Shown here in pieces: positions 18,088 through 27,579 of a stretch of 35,759 nucleotides of DNA. This DNA is from Allobrachymonas sp. GTDB lineage: Bacteria > Pseudomonadota > Gammaproteobacteria > Burkholderiales > Burkholderiaceae. The notes under the pieces were generated by a model that did not search any database, was not told the origin of the DNA, and was given only the letters and a program-made list of their open reading frames with translations. Position 1 is the first letter of the stretch. Each line of letters starts with the position of its first letter. The stretch is taken from positions 1 to 35,759 of the forward strand of contig JAUMXD010000003.1 of assembly GCA_030529305.1 (NCBI GenBank). The letters run 5' to 3'. Made by a program: the position numbers and the translations under genes.

Positions 18088-19092
18088 ATGCAGCCCAACA
18101 CATCTTTACAAAACACACATTCTGCTGCGCCAGCTGCTGCCAACCAGCAAGCGATCAGCACTCTTTCTGCCGACCAGGCCAACCACCTGTTGCAACGTCT
18201 GCTGCAACAGCTCAACCAAGTCATTCTGGGCAAAGAAGAGGCCGTGGCCAACGCCGTGATCTGCCTGCTGGCCAATGGCCACTTGCTGATCGAAGACGTG
18301 CCCGGCGTGGGCAAAACCACGCTGGCCCACACCCTGGCGCACAGCATGGGCTTGCAATTTGCCCGCGTGCAATTCACGGCCGACCTGATGCCCAGCGACC
18401 TGACTGGCGTTTCGATTTACGAGCGCAACAAGGAACAGTTCGTTTTTCACCCCGGCCCGGTGTTTTCGCAAGTGCTGCTGGCCGATGAGATCAACCGCGC
18501 CAGCCCCAAAGCGCAAAGCGCCCTGCTTGAGGCGATGGAAGAGCGCCAGGTCAGTGCCGAAGGCAAAACCTACGCCCTGCCCCGCCCCTTTTTCGTGATT
18601 GCCACGCAAAACCCGCTGGAACAACGCGGCACCCAGCCCCTGCCTGAATCGCAGCTCGATCGCTTTTTGATGCGCATCAGCCTGGGCTACCCCGATCGCG
18701 CGGCCGAATACGGCCTGCTGGCGGGCACCGCCCGGCGTGACTTGCTGCAAGGCCTGCAGCCCGTGATGCAGCCCGCCGATTTGCTGCAACTACAAGCCTT
18801 GGTGCACAACATCCATGCGGCAGATGCCCTCATCCATTACCTGCAAGACCTGCTGGCCGCCACCCGCAACGGGCAATGGTTCGAGCAGGGTTTAAGCCCG
18901 CGCGCCGGGTTGGGCATTTTGCGGGCAGCCAAGGCGCACGCCCTGCTGGCGCAGCGCCATTTCGTCACGCCAGACGATGTGCAAGCCGTGCTGCCGCAAA
19001 CCGCCGCGCACCGACTGGTGCCCCTTGGCCACGCGGGGCGTGGTGCCATCGAGCAGGTGCGCGCCATGATCGCTGCCGTGCCGCTGGCGTGA
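18088..19092 (+). CDS. MoxR-family AAA+ ATPase
   Basis: A 334-residue cytoplasmic chaperone-like ATPase. Walker A is GVGKTT (73-78), Walker B LLADEINR (130-137), sensor 1 ATQNP (172-176) and the arginine-finger region QLDRFLMR (189-196). AGLGILRAAKAHALL forms the C-terminal lid. MoxR proteins typically act with DUF58 and von Willebrand-type proteins to mature enzyme complexes or in envelope stress. The gene starts the plus-strand operon with DUF58 and a transglutaminase-like protein. The first 25 residues are low-complexity and probably flexible. GAGG precedes the ATG. Confidence 0.93.
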   Translation: MQPNTSLQNTHSAAPAAANQQAISTLSADQANHLLQRLLQQLNQVILGKEEAVANAVICLLANGHLLIEDVPGVGKTTLAHTLAHSMGLQFARVQFTADLMPSDLTGVSIYERNKEQFVFHPGPVFSQVLLADEINRASPKAQSALLEAMEERQVSAEGKTYALPRPFFVIATQNPLEQRGTQPLPESQLDRFLMRISLGYPDRAAEYGLLAGTARRDLLQGLQPVMQPADLLQLQALVHNIHAADALIHYLQDLLAATRNGQWFEQGLSPRAGLGILRAAKAHALLAQRHFVTPDDVQAVLPQTAAHRLVPLGHAGRGAIEQVRAMIAAVPLA

Positions 19093-19157
19093 TGCCTTTT
19101 CTGATGCGCTCTGATGCTTTTTGATGCCATCTGACTTCACCCGCATCAGCCGCTGCC

Positions 19158-20441
19158 ATGCCTAGCCCCAAGCCTTCCCCCGCTAACCCTGCCACTCCCG
19201 CCAACGCCACAAGCAGCGCGGCGGCGGATGCAACAGCGGCCAGCACAAGCTGGTTGCGGCGCGCATTCCGCAAAGCCCCTCGCCCCGCAAAACCGCGCAA
19301 GCCCGGCTGGCGCGCGCGCTTGCAGCAATGGTTCTGGGCGCGCCTGCCCCGGCGCGACAGCACCGTGCTGCAACAGCGCAACCTCTACATCCTGCCCACA
19401 GGCGCGGGCTGGCTGCTGCTGGCCACCCTGCTCGCGCTGCTGATCGCCTCCATCAACTACCAACTCAATCTGGGCTATCTGCTCACCTTCTTGATTACGG
19501 GTTGCGCCGTCATCAGCGTGCCGATGACGCACAACACCCTGCGCGGCCTGCAAGCCCACATCCGTCCGCCTGCACCGCAATACGCGGGCCGCCCCGTGCT
19601 GCTGGACGTGCACTTGCACAACCCCGCCAAGCGCAGGCGCTTCGGCCTGGGGCTGCGCTTGCAAGAGGCGGCTCGGCCAGAAGCCGCCAACACCTTGGAC
19701 GAGATGAGCTGGCTTGACTGCGCGCCCCAATCCACCCACAGCGTGCAACTGGCCTGGCAGCAGGCGCAACGCGGCTGGCACGATTTGCCGCTGATTCATT
19801 TGGAAACGCGCTTTCCCCTGGGCGTGTTCCGCGTGTGGAGCGTGTGGCGGCCCGATGCGCAAGTGCTGCTCTACCCCACGCCCGAAACACCGGCCCCCGC
19901 CCTGCCCGCCCACGGCGGCCAGCCGCCGCAAGAAGCCCCGCCGCCCGCCAGCAGCCTGCACGCGGGCGCATCCGACGAATTGCCCGAAGACATTCGCCCC
20001 TACCAGCGCGGCGATTCGCCGCGCCACATCCTCTGGAAAAAAGTGGCGCAAACCGGCGAACTGTTCAGCCGCGAAAGCCGCCGCCCCAGCAGCCCCGATT
20101 TGTGGCTGGACTTTGACGCGGCCGAGCCACAGCGCGGCAGCGAAGCCGCGCTGAGCCGCCTGTGCGCCTGGGTGCAAGCCGCCAGCGAGCAAGACCAGCC
20201 CTTTGGCCTGCGCCTGCCACCCGCTGCGGGCCAGCCCGCCGTGCTGCTGGCCCCGGCCGTGGGCGAAGCGCACCGCCAACGCTGCCTGCAAGCCCTGGCT
20301 GAATGGGGGCTGCCACCCGCGCGGGTGCAAGTTGCCCCACCCAGCAGCGCACACACTGCAACAACTGCGGCTGCATCCGCCCCGGCAACCCCAGGCGCTG
20401 TTCAAACAAGCGCAGCCAGCCACACGGAAAAGCGCCTGTGA
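19158..20441 (+). CDS. DUF58 domain membrane protein
   Basis: A 427-residue protein. An Ala/Pro/Lys-rich, probably disordered N-terminus (1-60) is followed by two transmembrane segments (about 83-99 and 105-121) and a large soluble part. The DUF58 signature IRPYQRGDSPRHILWK (279-294) is clear. A Pro/Ala-rich insert (about 240-270) lies just before it, and the C-terminus is again Ala/Thr-rich. DUF58 proteins are usual partners of MoxR ATPases. The gene follows moxR by 65 bp. Its stop codon overlaps the GTG start of the next gene (GTGA), so the two are translationally coupled. Start choice rests on position only; no strong Shine-Dalgarno sequence is visible. Confidence 0.88.
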   Translation: MPSPKPSPANPATPANATSSAAADATAASTSWLRRAFRKAPRPAKPRKPGWRARLQQWFWARLPRRDSTVLQQRNLYILPTGAGWLLLATLLALLIASINYQLNLGYLLTFLITGCAVISVPMTHNTLRGLQAHIRPPAPQYAGRPVLLDVHLHNPAKRRRFGLGLRLQEAARPEAANTLDEMSWLDCAPQSTHSVQLAWQQAQRGWHDLPLIHLETRFPLGVFRVWSVWRPDAQVLLYPTPETPAPALPAHGGQPPQEAPPPASSLHAGASDELPEDIRPYQRGDSPRHILWKKVAQTGELFSRESRRPSSPDLWLDFDAAEPQRGSEAALSRLCAWVQAASEQDQPFGLRLPPAAGQPAVLLAPAVGEAHRQRCLQALAEWGLPPARVQVAPPSSAHTATTAAASAPATPGAVQTSAASHTEKRL

Positions 20442-22651
20442 AAAATACACAAACTCCTGCCTCAACTACGCCCGGCCAGCGCCCAAAGCGCAGCCGGGCT
20501 TGGCCTGGGGCACCACTTTGGACGCAAACGGGCGCACTGGCGCGCGAAAGCCGTGACACCTTGTTTTTGCTGGCCATCATCGGCTGGATCGTGCTGATGC
20601 AAGCGCCCCACATGCCCTGGGCCAGCACCGTGTTTTGCGGCGCGGTGCTGATTTGGCGCGCCTGGCTCACCCTGCGGCAAAAGCCCGCGCCTTCGCGATG
20701 GCTGGTGATTGGCCTCTTGCTGCTGGCGCTGAGCATCACGGCCGCGCAGTTCCGCACCATCCTGGGGCGCGAGGCGGGCAGCGCGCTGATCCTGCTGCTG
20801 CTCACCCTCAAAACGCTCGAGATCAAAGCCCGGCGCGACACTTTCGTGATCTTTTTTCTGGGCTTTTTCACGCTGCTGAGCCACTTTCTGTTCTCGCAAT
20901 CGCTGCTCACGGCCGTGGGCATTCTGCTGGGCGTGCTGGCCCTGCTCACGGCCCTGGTCAATGCGCACATGCCTGCGGGCTACCCGCCGTTGCGCCAGGC
21001 CCTGCTCATCGCGCTGCGCATGGCTGCTTTGGGCACGCCCATCATGCTGGCGCTGTTCATGCTGTTTCCGCGCTTTGCCCCGCTGTGGGGCTTGCCCGCC
21101 AACGACCGCGCCAAAACCGGCCTGAGCAACGACATGACCGTGGGCAACATCGCCGAGCTGGCGCAAGACGACAGCATCGCCTTTCGCGTGCGTTTTGATG
21201 GCCCCCTGCCGCCGCGGCAAGCCCTGTACTTTCGCGGCCCGGTGCTGGATCGCCTGAACGGGCAAAAGTGGGAAGGCAGCGGCTTTCCGATGATGCCCGA
21301 TGCCAAACGCAGCAACGCCGCCGCCACCCAGGCGCCCGAGCTGGTGAGCTACGAAGTCTTGCTGCAACCGCACCAGTTGCAATGGCTGCTCACGCTCGAT
21401 GTGGCGCTGGAGCGCCCCGCCCTGCCCCCCGGCTGGCGCGCGCTGCAAATGCGCTCGCTGGAATGGGTGAGCCAGCGCCCCGTGGTGGACGTGCTGCGCT
21501 ACCGCGCGCGCAGCCAGATCAATCACCACGCCGATGCCGATCTGCCGGCACCCTATCTGCGCCCTTACCTCACGCTGCCGCCGGGCCTGAACCCGCGCAC
21601 GCGCGAACTGGCCCAACAGTGGCTGGCCAGCCCCGCCCTGGCCCAAGCCGGCCCCGAACAGAAAATCGCCGCCGTGCTGCAACACCTGCGCACGGGCGGC
21701 TACAGCTACACGCTGGCCCCGGGCCTCACGGGCGAACACGCCGCCGACGCCTTCTGGTTCGACAGCAAACAGGGCTTTTGCGAACACATCGCCAACGCCT
21801 TTGTGGTGCTGATGCGGCAGATGCACATCCCCGCGCGCATCGTCACCGGCTACCAGGGCGGCGAAGTCAACCCCGTGGACGGCATGCTCACCGTGCGCCA
21901 AAGCGATGCCCACGCCTGGGCCGAGGTCTGGCTGCCGCAAAAGGGCTGGGTGCGCATCGACCCCACGGCTTCCGTCTCGCCCAGCCGGGTGGAGGATTTC
22001 GCCCGCCTGCAAGCACGCGGCGCAGTGGGCGATGCCGTGCATACCCTCAACCCCGAATTGGCTGGCGTCTTGCAACGCAGCCTGCAAAGCCTGCGCAGCC
22101 TGTGGGACGCCACCAACACGCGCTGGAACAACTGGGTGCTCAATTACACGCAAGACCGGCAGATGGATTTGCTGCGCCAACTGGGCTTTGCCAACATCAG
22201 CTGGACGACGCTGGTGCAATTGCTGGGGGCCGCGCTGATTGGCCTGGCCACACTGGTGGGCCTGTGGGCTTGGCTGGCACAAAGCCGGCAAGACCCTTGG
22301 CTGCACACCCTGCACCTGGCCCGCAAACGCCTGCTGAATATGGGCCTGCCACTGGCTGCCGAACTGGCCCACAGCCCGGCCCTGACGCCGCGGCAATTGA
22401 TGCAACAGCTCGAACAGGCACGACTTGATCAGGCTCAGCGCGAACAAGCACCACCAGCAGCCGATGCGCCATGGCAAGCCTGGCGGCAATGGCTGCTGGC
22501 ATTGGAAGCCCTGCGCTACGCGCCTGCCGCTGATGCAAATTTCAGCAGCCAACCTCCGAACAAGGCGCTGAAAGCCCTCAAGGCCCGCCTGCGGCACTTG
22601 CCTCGGCTGCCTTTGCCGCAGGCAAAAGCTGCTGCCAAGAGCCGTGCATAA
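20438..22651 (+). CDS. TgpA-type transmembrane transglutaminase-like protein (DUF3488/DUF4129)
   Basis: A 737-residue inner-membrane protein. A cluster of five or six transmembrane helices (about 40-210, DUF3488) precedes a periplasmic transglutaminase-like domain with the full triad: C448 in GFCEHIANAF, H492 in SDAHAWAEVW and D508 in RIDPT. One more helix (about 590-610) and a C-terminal helical DUF4129-like part follow. The Pseudomonas relative TgpA is essential and has transglutaminase activity; the substrate here is unknown. The frame is open to 20303, but the GTG at 20438 overlaps the DUF58 stop by four bases and has GGAA upstream, the usual arrangement in this operon. Confidence 0.92.
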   Translation: MKNTQTPASTTPGQRPKRSRAWPGAPLWTQTGALARESRDTLFLLAIIGWIVLMQAPHMPWASTVFCGAVLIWRAWLTLRQKPAPSRWLVIGLLLLALSITAAQFRTILGREAGSALILLLLTLKTLEIKARRDTFVIFFLGFFTLLSHFLFSQSLLTAVGILLGVLALLTALVNAHMPAGYPPLRQALLIALRMAALGTPIMLALFMLFPRFAPLWGLPANDRAKTGLSNDMTVGNIAELAQDDSIAFRVRFDGPLPPRQALYFRGPVLDRLNGQKWEGSGFPMMPDAKRSNAAATQAPELVSYEVLLQPHQLQWLLTLDVALERPALPPGWRALQMRSLEWVSQRPVVDVLRYRARSQINHHADADLPAPYLRPYLTLPPGLNPRTRELAQQWLASPALAQAGPEQKIAAVLQHLRTGGYSYTLAPGLTGEHAADAFWFDSKQGFCEHIANAFVVLMRQMHIPARIVTGYQGGEVNPVDGMLTVRQSDAHAWAEVWLPQKGWVRIDPTASVSPSRVEDFARLQARGAVGDAVHTLNPELAGVLQRSLQSLRSLWDATNTRWNNWVLNYTQDRQMDLLRQLGFANISWTTLVQLLGAALIGLATLVGLWAWLAQSRQDPWLHTLHLARKRLLNMGLPLAAELAHSPALTPRQLMQQLEQARLDQAQREQAPPAADAPWQAWRQWLLALEALRYAPAADANFSSQPPNKALKALKARLRHLPRLPLPQAKAAAKSRA

Positions 22652-22751
22652 ACGCCCCATCAAACGCGGCGCAAAAGCTGCTTCAAACGCCGCCCAAAAA
22701 CCACCTGCCAGATAATGCAGGGTTTTGTTTTTTGCTGCCGCAGGTGCGCGC

Positions 22752-25700
22752 TTGGCTACCGACATCACCCTCACCTTTCCCGAATCCCTGCCCGTCTCGG
22801 CGCGCCGCGCCGAGATCGAGGCGGCGCTGCGCGCGCACCAGGTCATCATCGTTTGCGGCGAGACCGGCTCGGGCAAGACCACGCAGTTGCCCAAGATCGC
22901 GCTGGCGCTGGGCCGCGGCAAGCTCAATGCCAAGCCGGGCGAAAAAGGCAAGCTCATCGGCCACACGCAGCCGCGCCGCATCGCCGCCAGCAGCGTGGCC
23001 AAGCGCATTGCCGAAGAGCTGAACACGCCCCTGGGCAAAGTAGCGGGCTACAAGGTGCGCTTCAACGACCGGCTCTCGCCGGGTGCCAGCATCAAGCTGA
23101 TGACCGACGGCATCTTGCTGGCCGAAACGCAGACCGACCCGCTACTCAAAGCCTACGACACCCTCATCATCGACGAGGCGCACGAGCGCAGCCTGAACAT
23201 CGACTTTCTGCTGGGCTACATCAAGCAGATCCTGCCGCGCCGACCCGACCTCAAGGTCATCGTCACCTCGGCCACCATCGATGCCGAGCGTTTTGCCAAA
23301 CACTTTGAAAGTATCAAAGGCCCCGCGCCCGTGCTCATGGTGTCGGGCCGCACCTACCCCATGGAGCAACGCTGGCGGCCTTTTGAAGAAAGCCGAGACT
23401 ACGGCTTGAACGAGGCCATTGCCGACGCGGTGGATGAACTCTGGGCCGGCAATGCCAGCGGCGACATCCTCGTCTTTTTGCCCGGCGAGCGCGAGATTCG
23501 CGAAGCCGCCGACCACCTGCGCGCGCACCTGGCGCACAGCCCGCTCACGCGCACGGCCGAGGTGCTGCCGCTGTTCGCGCGCCTGAGCCAGGCCGAGCAA
23601 GACCGCGTGTTCGATGCGCACGGCCACCGCCGCATCGTGCTGGCCACCAACGTGGCCGAAACCTCGCTCACCGTGCCCGGCATCCGCTACGTGATCGATG
23701 CGGGCACGGCGCGCGTCAAGCGCTACAGCTACCGCAGCAAGGTGGAGCAGTTGCTGGTGGAACCCATCAGCCAGGCCGCGGCCAACCAGCGCGCGGGCCG
23801 CTGCGGGCGCGTGGCCGATGGCATCTGCATCCGCCTGTACGACGAGAAGGACTTTGCCGGCCGCCCGCGTTTCACCGATCCGGAAATCCTGCGCTCGTCA
23901 CTCGCAGGCGTGATTCTGCGCATGAAAAGCCTGCACCTGCTGGGCGCGGGCGGGCGGGTGGAAGATTTCCCTTTCCTGCAAGCGCCCTCGGGCCGTGCCA
24001 TTGCCGACGGCTACCAGCTGCTGACCGAGCTGGGCGCGGTGGACGAGGCGGGCGAACTGACATCACTGGGCCAGGAGCTGGCCCGCCTGCCGCTGGACCC
24101 GCGCGTGGGCCGCATGATTCTGGCAGGCCGCGAGCGTGGCGCGCTGCGCGAAGTGCTCATCATCGCCAGTGCGCTCAGCGTGCAAGACGTGCGCGACCGG
24201 CCACTCGGGCAAGAGGCGCAGGCCGACCAGCAGCACGCCAAGTTCGACGACGAGAAAAGCGAATTCAACGGCTACCTGCGCCTGTGGCAATGGCTGCACG
24301 ATGCACGCGGCGGCCAGGCGCCGCGCACCCGGCGCGAGATGCAGGCACAGATACAGGGCAAACAAGGCAGCGCGCCCAGCAAAGCCCGCGCCGCCGTGCT
24401 GCCCGTGGCCCAGCGCGCCGCGCAAGCCCTGGCTGCCGCCCGCGCGGCCCTGGGCGAAAACGCAGCCAGCCCCGCTGCAGCGGCAACTCCATCCGCGCCC
24501 ACGCACAAACTCAGCAACCGCCAGTACGAAAACCTGCTGCGCCAGAACTACATCAACGTGCGCCGCGTGCGCGAATGGCGCGACATCCACACCCAGCTGC
24601 ACACCGTGGTGGCCGAGCACAAGTGGAAAGAAAACGCCCAGCCAGCGGGGTATGAGGCCGTGCACAAAAGCCTGCTGGCGGGCCTGCTGGGCAACGTGGG
24701 CTGCAAAATCGAAGATGGCAGCGGCGCCCACAGCCCTGCCCACAGCGGCAAATCCCCAAGCAGCAACGAATACCTGGGCGCGCGCGGCATCAAGTTCCAC
24801 CGCCACCCCGGCGCGCACCTGAGCAAAAAGCCAGGCAAATGGATCGTTTGCGCCGAACTCGTGGAAACCACGCGCCTGTACGGCCGCGGCATGGCCACCA
24901 TCGAGCCGCAGTGGCTGGAAGAGGTGGGCAGCCACCTGCTCAAAAAACAATTGCTCGACCCGCATTGGGAGAAAAAATCCGGCGAGGCCGTGGCGCTGGA
25001 GCGCGCCACGCTCTACGGCCTGGTGGTGTACAGCGGGCGGCGCATGCGCTACGCCCTGGCCGACCCGGCAGGCGCGCGCGAACTGCTGATCCGCGAAGCG
25101 CTGGTGGGCGGCGAATGGCCCGACGACTGGGCCCGCGCCCTGCCTTTCTTGCCCGCCAACCGCAAGCTCATCGCGCAGGTCGAGGCCATTGAACACAAAA
25201 GCCGCCGGCAAGACGTGCTGGTGGACGAGGAACTCATCTTCGCCTTTTACGACCAGCACCTGCCCGAACACATCAGCAGCGGGCGCGAGCTGCAGGCCTG
25301 GTACAAGCAGGCAGCCCAGGCGCAGCCGCGCCTGCTCATGCTCAGCAAAGAAGAGCTGATGCGGCACGAGGCCGCAGGCATCACCACCGATGCCTTCCCA
25401 AAAATCATCCGCTTAGGGGGCGTGGATTGCGCCGCCCGCTACCTGCACGCGCCGGGCGACGCCAAGGACGGCCTCACCGTCACCGTGCCGCTGTTCGTGC
25501 TCAACCAGGTCAGCGAGGCCCGCAGCGAATGGCTGGTGCCCGGCATGCTCAAGGAAAAGATCCAGGCCCTGCTCAAAAGCCTGCCGCAAAAGCCGCGCAG
25601 CCGCTTCGTGCCCCTGCCCGAAAGCGCCGCGCGCCTGGCCGCGCTGTTCAGCACGCCCGAAACCTTCGGCCAGGGCAGCCTGATCGACGCACTGCTGAAA

Positions 25701-26873
25701 CAGGTCCGCGCCGAAACCAGCCTGGACGTGAAGCGCACCGACTTCAAGCTCGACATGCTGCCCGCCCACCTGTTCATGAACTTTCGCGTCACCGACGAGC
25801 ACGGCCGCCAGCTAGGGGCAGGACGCAACCTGGCCGCACTCAAGGCCGAGCTGGGCGGGCAGGCGCGCGGCGCATTTCAGGCGCTGGCTGCGCTCAAAAC
25901 CGCGCGTCAGGCCGATGAGGGCGCAGCGCAAAAACAGGCTTCAGCGCCCGACCAGAAAGCGCCAGCAGCTATCAAAAAAGAAGCAAACGCTCCGGCTGAA
26001 CAAGCCCCCGCATTGGCTGAGGATGCGCGCTACACCAGCTGGAGCTTTGGCGAGCTGCCCGAGCTGATGGAAATCCGCCGCAAGGGGCAAGTGCTGATCG
26101 GCTTTCCGGCCCTGGTAGATGCGGGCGACGCCGTCACGCTTGAAGTGTTTGACGAGCCCGAGATCGCCGCCGCCAAGCACCGAAGCGGCCTGCGCCGCCT
26201 GTTCGCGCTGCAAGTCAGGGATGCGCTCAAGTACCTCGAAAAAAACATCCCCGATCTGCAAAAAATGGCCGTGGCCTACATGAGCCTGGGCACGCTCGAA
26301 GAACTGCGCCAGCAGATCATCGACGTGGCGCTGGAGCGCGCCTTTCTGCTCGACCCGCTGCCCACGGACGAAGCCCGCTTCAAGCAGCGCGTGGAAGAAG
26401 GCCGCACGCGCCTGACGCTCATCGCCAACGAAGTGGCCCGCCTGGCCGCCACCGTGCTGGCCGAATATGCGCAGGCCGCGCGCAAGGTCAAGGATGCGGG
26501 CAAAAGCGCGCCAGAAGCCGCCAAAGATGCCGCCGAGCAATTGCAGCGCCTGCTGCCCAAACACTTCCTCGCCAATACGCCCTGGGCTGCGTTGCAGCAC
26601 CTGCCGCGCTACCTCAAGGCCATCACTTTGCGTTTTGACAAGCTGCGCGCCGACCCCGCGCGCGACGCCCAGCGCATGGCGGAAGCCCGCGCGCAAGAAC
26701 AACGCTTCTGGCGCCTGGTGGCCGAACGCAAAGGCCAGCAAGACGCGCGCCTGCAGGAACTGCGCTGGCTACTCGAAGAACTGCGTGTGAGCTTTTTCGC
26801 ACAAGAACTGCGCACGCCCCAGCCTGTAAGCATCAAGCGGCTGGAAAAAGTATGGGCGCAGATTGAGCGTTGA
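22752..26873 (+). CDS. hrpA: ATP-dependent RNA helicase HrpA
   Basis: A 1373-residue DEAH-box helicase. Walker A is GETGSGKTTQ (36-45), motif Ia TQPRRIAA, DEAH (141-144), SAT (173-175) and motif VI QRAGRCGR (346-353). A helicase-associated/OB-fold region and the long C-terminal DUF3418 domain typical of HrpA follow. E. coli HrpA resolves stalled ribosomes by acting on mRNA. Three Ala/Gln/Ser-rich linkers (near 540-585, 665-680 and 1055-1090) interrupt the domains. The start is uncertain. The open frame begins at TTG 22725, but TTG 22752 has AGG 7 nt upstream and leaves a short N-terminus before FPESLPVS, as in relatives. It shares direction with the preceding operon but is about 100 bp away. 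Confidence 0.95.
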   Translation: MATDITLTFPESLPVSARRAEIEAALRAHQVIIVCGETGSGKTTQLPKIALALGRGKLNAKPGEKGKLIGHTQPRRIAASSVAKRIAEELNTPLGKVAGYKVRFNDRLSPGASIKLMTDGILLAETQTDPLLKAYDTLIIDEAHERSLNIDFLLGYIKQILPRRPDLKVIVTSATIDAERFAKHFESIKGPAPVLMVSGRTYPMEQRWRPFEESRDYGLNEAIADAVDELWAGNASGDILVFLPGEREIREAADHLRAHLAHSPLTRTAEVLPLFARLSQAEQDRVFDAHGHRRIVLATNVAETSLTVPGIRYVIDAGTARVKRYSYRSKVEQLLVEPISQAAANQRAGRCGRVADGICIRLYDEKDFAGRPRFTDPEILRSSLAGVILRMKSLHLLGAGGRVEDFPFLQAPSGRAIADGYQLLTELGAVDEAGELTSLGQELARLPLDPRVGRMILAGRERGALREVLIIASALSVQDVRDRPLGQEAQADQQHAKFDDEKSEFNGYLRLWQWLHDARGGQAPRTRREMQAQIQGKQGSAPSKARAAVLPVAQRAAQALAAARAALGENAASPAAAATPSAPTHKLSNRQYENLLRQNYINVRRVREWRDIHTQLHTVVAEHKWKENAQPAGYEAVHKSLLAGLLGNVGCKIEDGSGAHSPAHSGKSPSSNEYLGARGIKFHRHPGAHLSKKPGKWIVCAELVETTRLYGRGMATIEPQWLEEVGSHLLKKQLLDPHWEKKSGEAVALERATLYGLVVYSGRRMRYALADPAGARELLIREALVGGEWPDDWARALPFLPANRKLIAQVEAIEHKSRRQDVLVDEELIFAFYDQHLPEHISSGRELQAWYKQAAQAQPRLLMLSKEELMRHEAAGITTDAFPKIIRLGGVDCAARYLHAPGDAKDGLTVTVPLFVLNQVSEARSEWLVPGMLKEKIQALLKSLPQKPRSRFVPLPESAARLAALFSTPETFGQGSLIDALLKQVRAETSLDVKRTDFKLDMLPAHLFMNFRVTDEHGRQLGAGRNLAALKAELGGQARGAFQALAALKTARQADEGAAQKQASAPDQKAPAAIKKEANAPAEQAPALAEDARYTSWSFGELPELMEIRRKGQVLIGFPALVDAGDAVTLEVFDEPEIAAAKHRSGLRRLFALQVRDALKYLEKNIPDLQKMAVAYMSLGTLEELRQQIIDVALERAFLLDPLPTDEARFKQRVEEGRTRLTLIANEVARLAATVLAEYAQAARKVKDAGKSAPEAAKDAAEQLQRLLPKHFLANTPWAALQHLPRYLKAITLRFDKLRADPARDAQRMAEARAQEQRFWRLVAERKGQQDARLQELRWLLEELRVSFFAQELRTPQPVSIKRLEKVWAQIER

Positions 26874-26928
26874 GGACTGCGGCACGCGTCATCTTCTTTC
26901 TGCCACTCAAGCCATTTGATATCTCAGC

Positions 26929-27384
26929 ATGCCGAAAGAAAAATTTGAACTTTTTTGTACCGAAGAAGCTGTCCACGCTTTCATCTGGGCCGTGAGCATG
27001 GCTGCCTTTTCTTTCAATCTGATGTTCATGTTGCCCCATCTTGTCAGCTTTGAATCGGCAACCGACTACAGCTTTTTGCAAAGAACGTGGGATTCTTTGA
27101 TTACGCTTGCTTTTTCTTTTGCCATGACCTGGATCGCCGCTTTTGTTCTTTGCCTGATTCCGTATGCCATCGGTATCCTTTTTGCCAAGGCAGGCACTTT
27201 CTCCAGCAAATACTATTTCATTGGCGGCGCCATCTTCACCGCTTTATGGATGTTTCCGTTTTTCTCATCCATTCCCAATCTGAGCGTTAACGATCAAGCA
27301 GTCAATGTGCAACAAGACCTCACCATTGCCAAACAATGGCACCTTTTCGTCGTGCCCGGCTTGTTGGCTGGCTGGATCTGCTGA
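26929..27384 (+). CDS. Hypothetical small membrane protein
   Basis: A 151-residue protein that I do not recognise. Four hydrophobic segments are visible (about 15-38, 56-85, 95-113 and 138-150), so it is an inner-membrane protein. The last segment ends abruptly at GLLAGWIC with no cytoplasmic tail, which may mean that the 3' end is shortened. Codon use and base composition are AT-richer than hrpA and hisG on either side, which suggests a recent arrival. It is alone: hrpA ends 55 bp upstream on the same strand and hisG converges from the right. The 195 bp after it contains no gene, only a 6-bp CGCGCC/GGCGCG hairpin near 27535. Confidence 0.6.
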   Translation: MPKEKFELFCTEEAVHAFIWAVSMAAFSFNLMFMLPHLVSFESATDYSFLQRTWDSLITLAFSFAMTWIAAFVLCLIPYAIGILFAKAGTFSSKYYFIGGAIFTALWMFPFFSSIPNLSVNDQAVNVQQDLTIAKQWHLFVVPGLLAGWIC

Positions 27385-27579
27385 TGGCGAATTTTCAGAT
27401 ATCCGCGTCGAAGAATTTCCGCACCAGATAGCTGCGAATCTGCCAATAGCAGTTCGTAAATCTGGCTGGGCTTGCGCCTCACAAAACAAACGACACAAAG
27501 TGTCTGGTTTGGAGTTGGTCATCCTGATACAGCGCGCCGAAGCAGGCGCGGCATTCCCAGGGCTGCAGATTTGTCTGCC

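Noticed and set aside
22652..22751. Inverted GCGGCG / CGCCGC before hrpA as a terminator
   Set aside because: There is no T-run and the loop is long; not convincing.
20462..23038. Minus-strand open frame of 858 codons opposite the transglutaminase gene and hrpA start
   Set aside because: It lies antisense to two genes with clear catalytic motifs. The translation is low-complexity (Gln, His, Ala, Arg) with no recognisable domain. It is a by-product of high GC in the third codon position.
24063..25367. Minus-strand open frame of 434 codons inside hrpA
   Set aside because: The hrpA frame is continuous and matches the family over its whole length; this is a shadow.
27265..27522. Minus-strand frame of 85 codons downstream of hisG
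   Set aside because: No Shine-Dalgarno sequence, overlaps the orphan membrane gene, no recognisable features.
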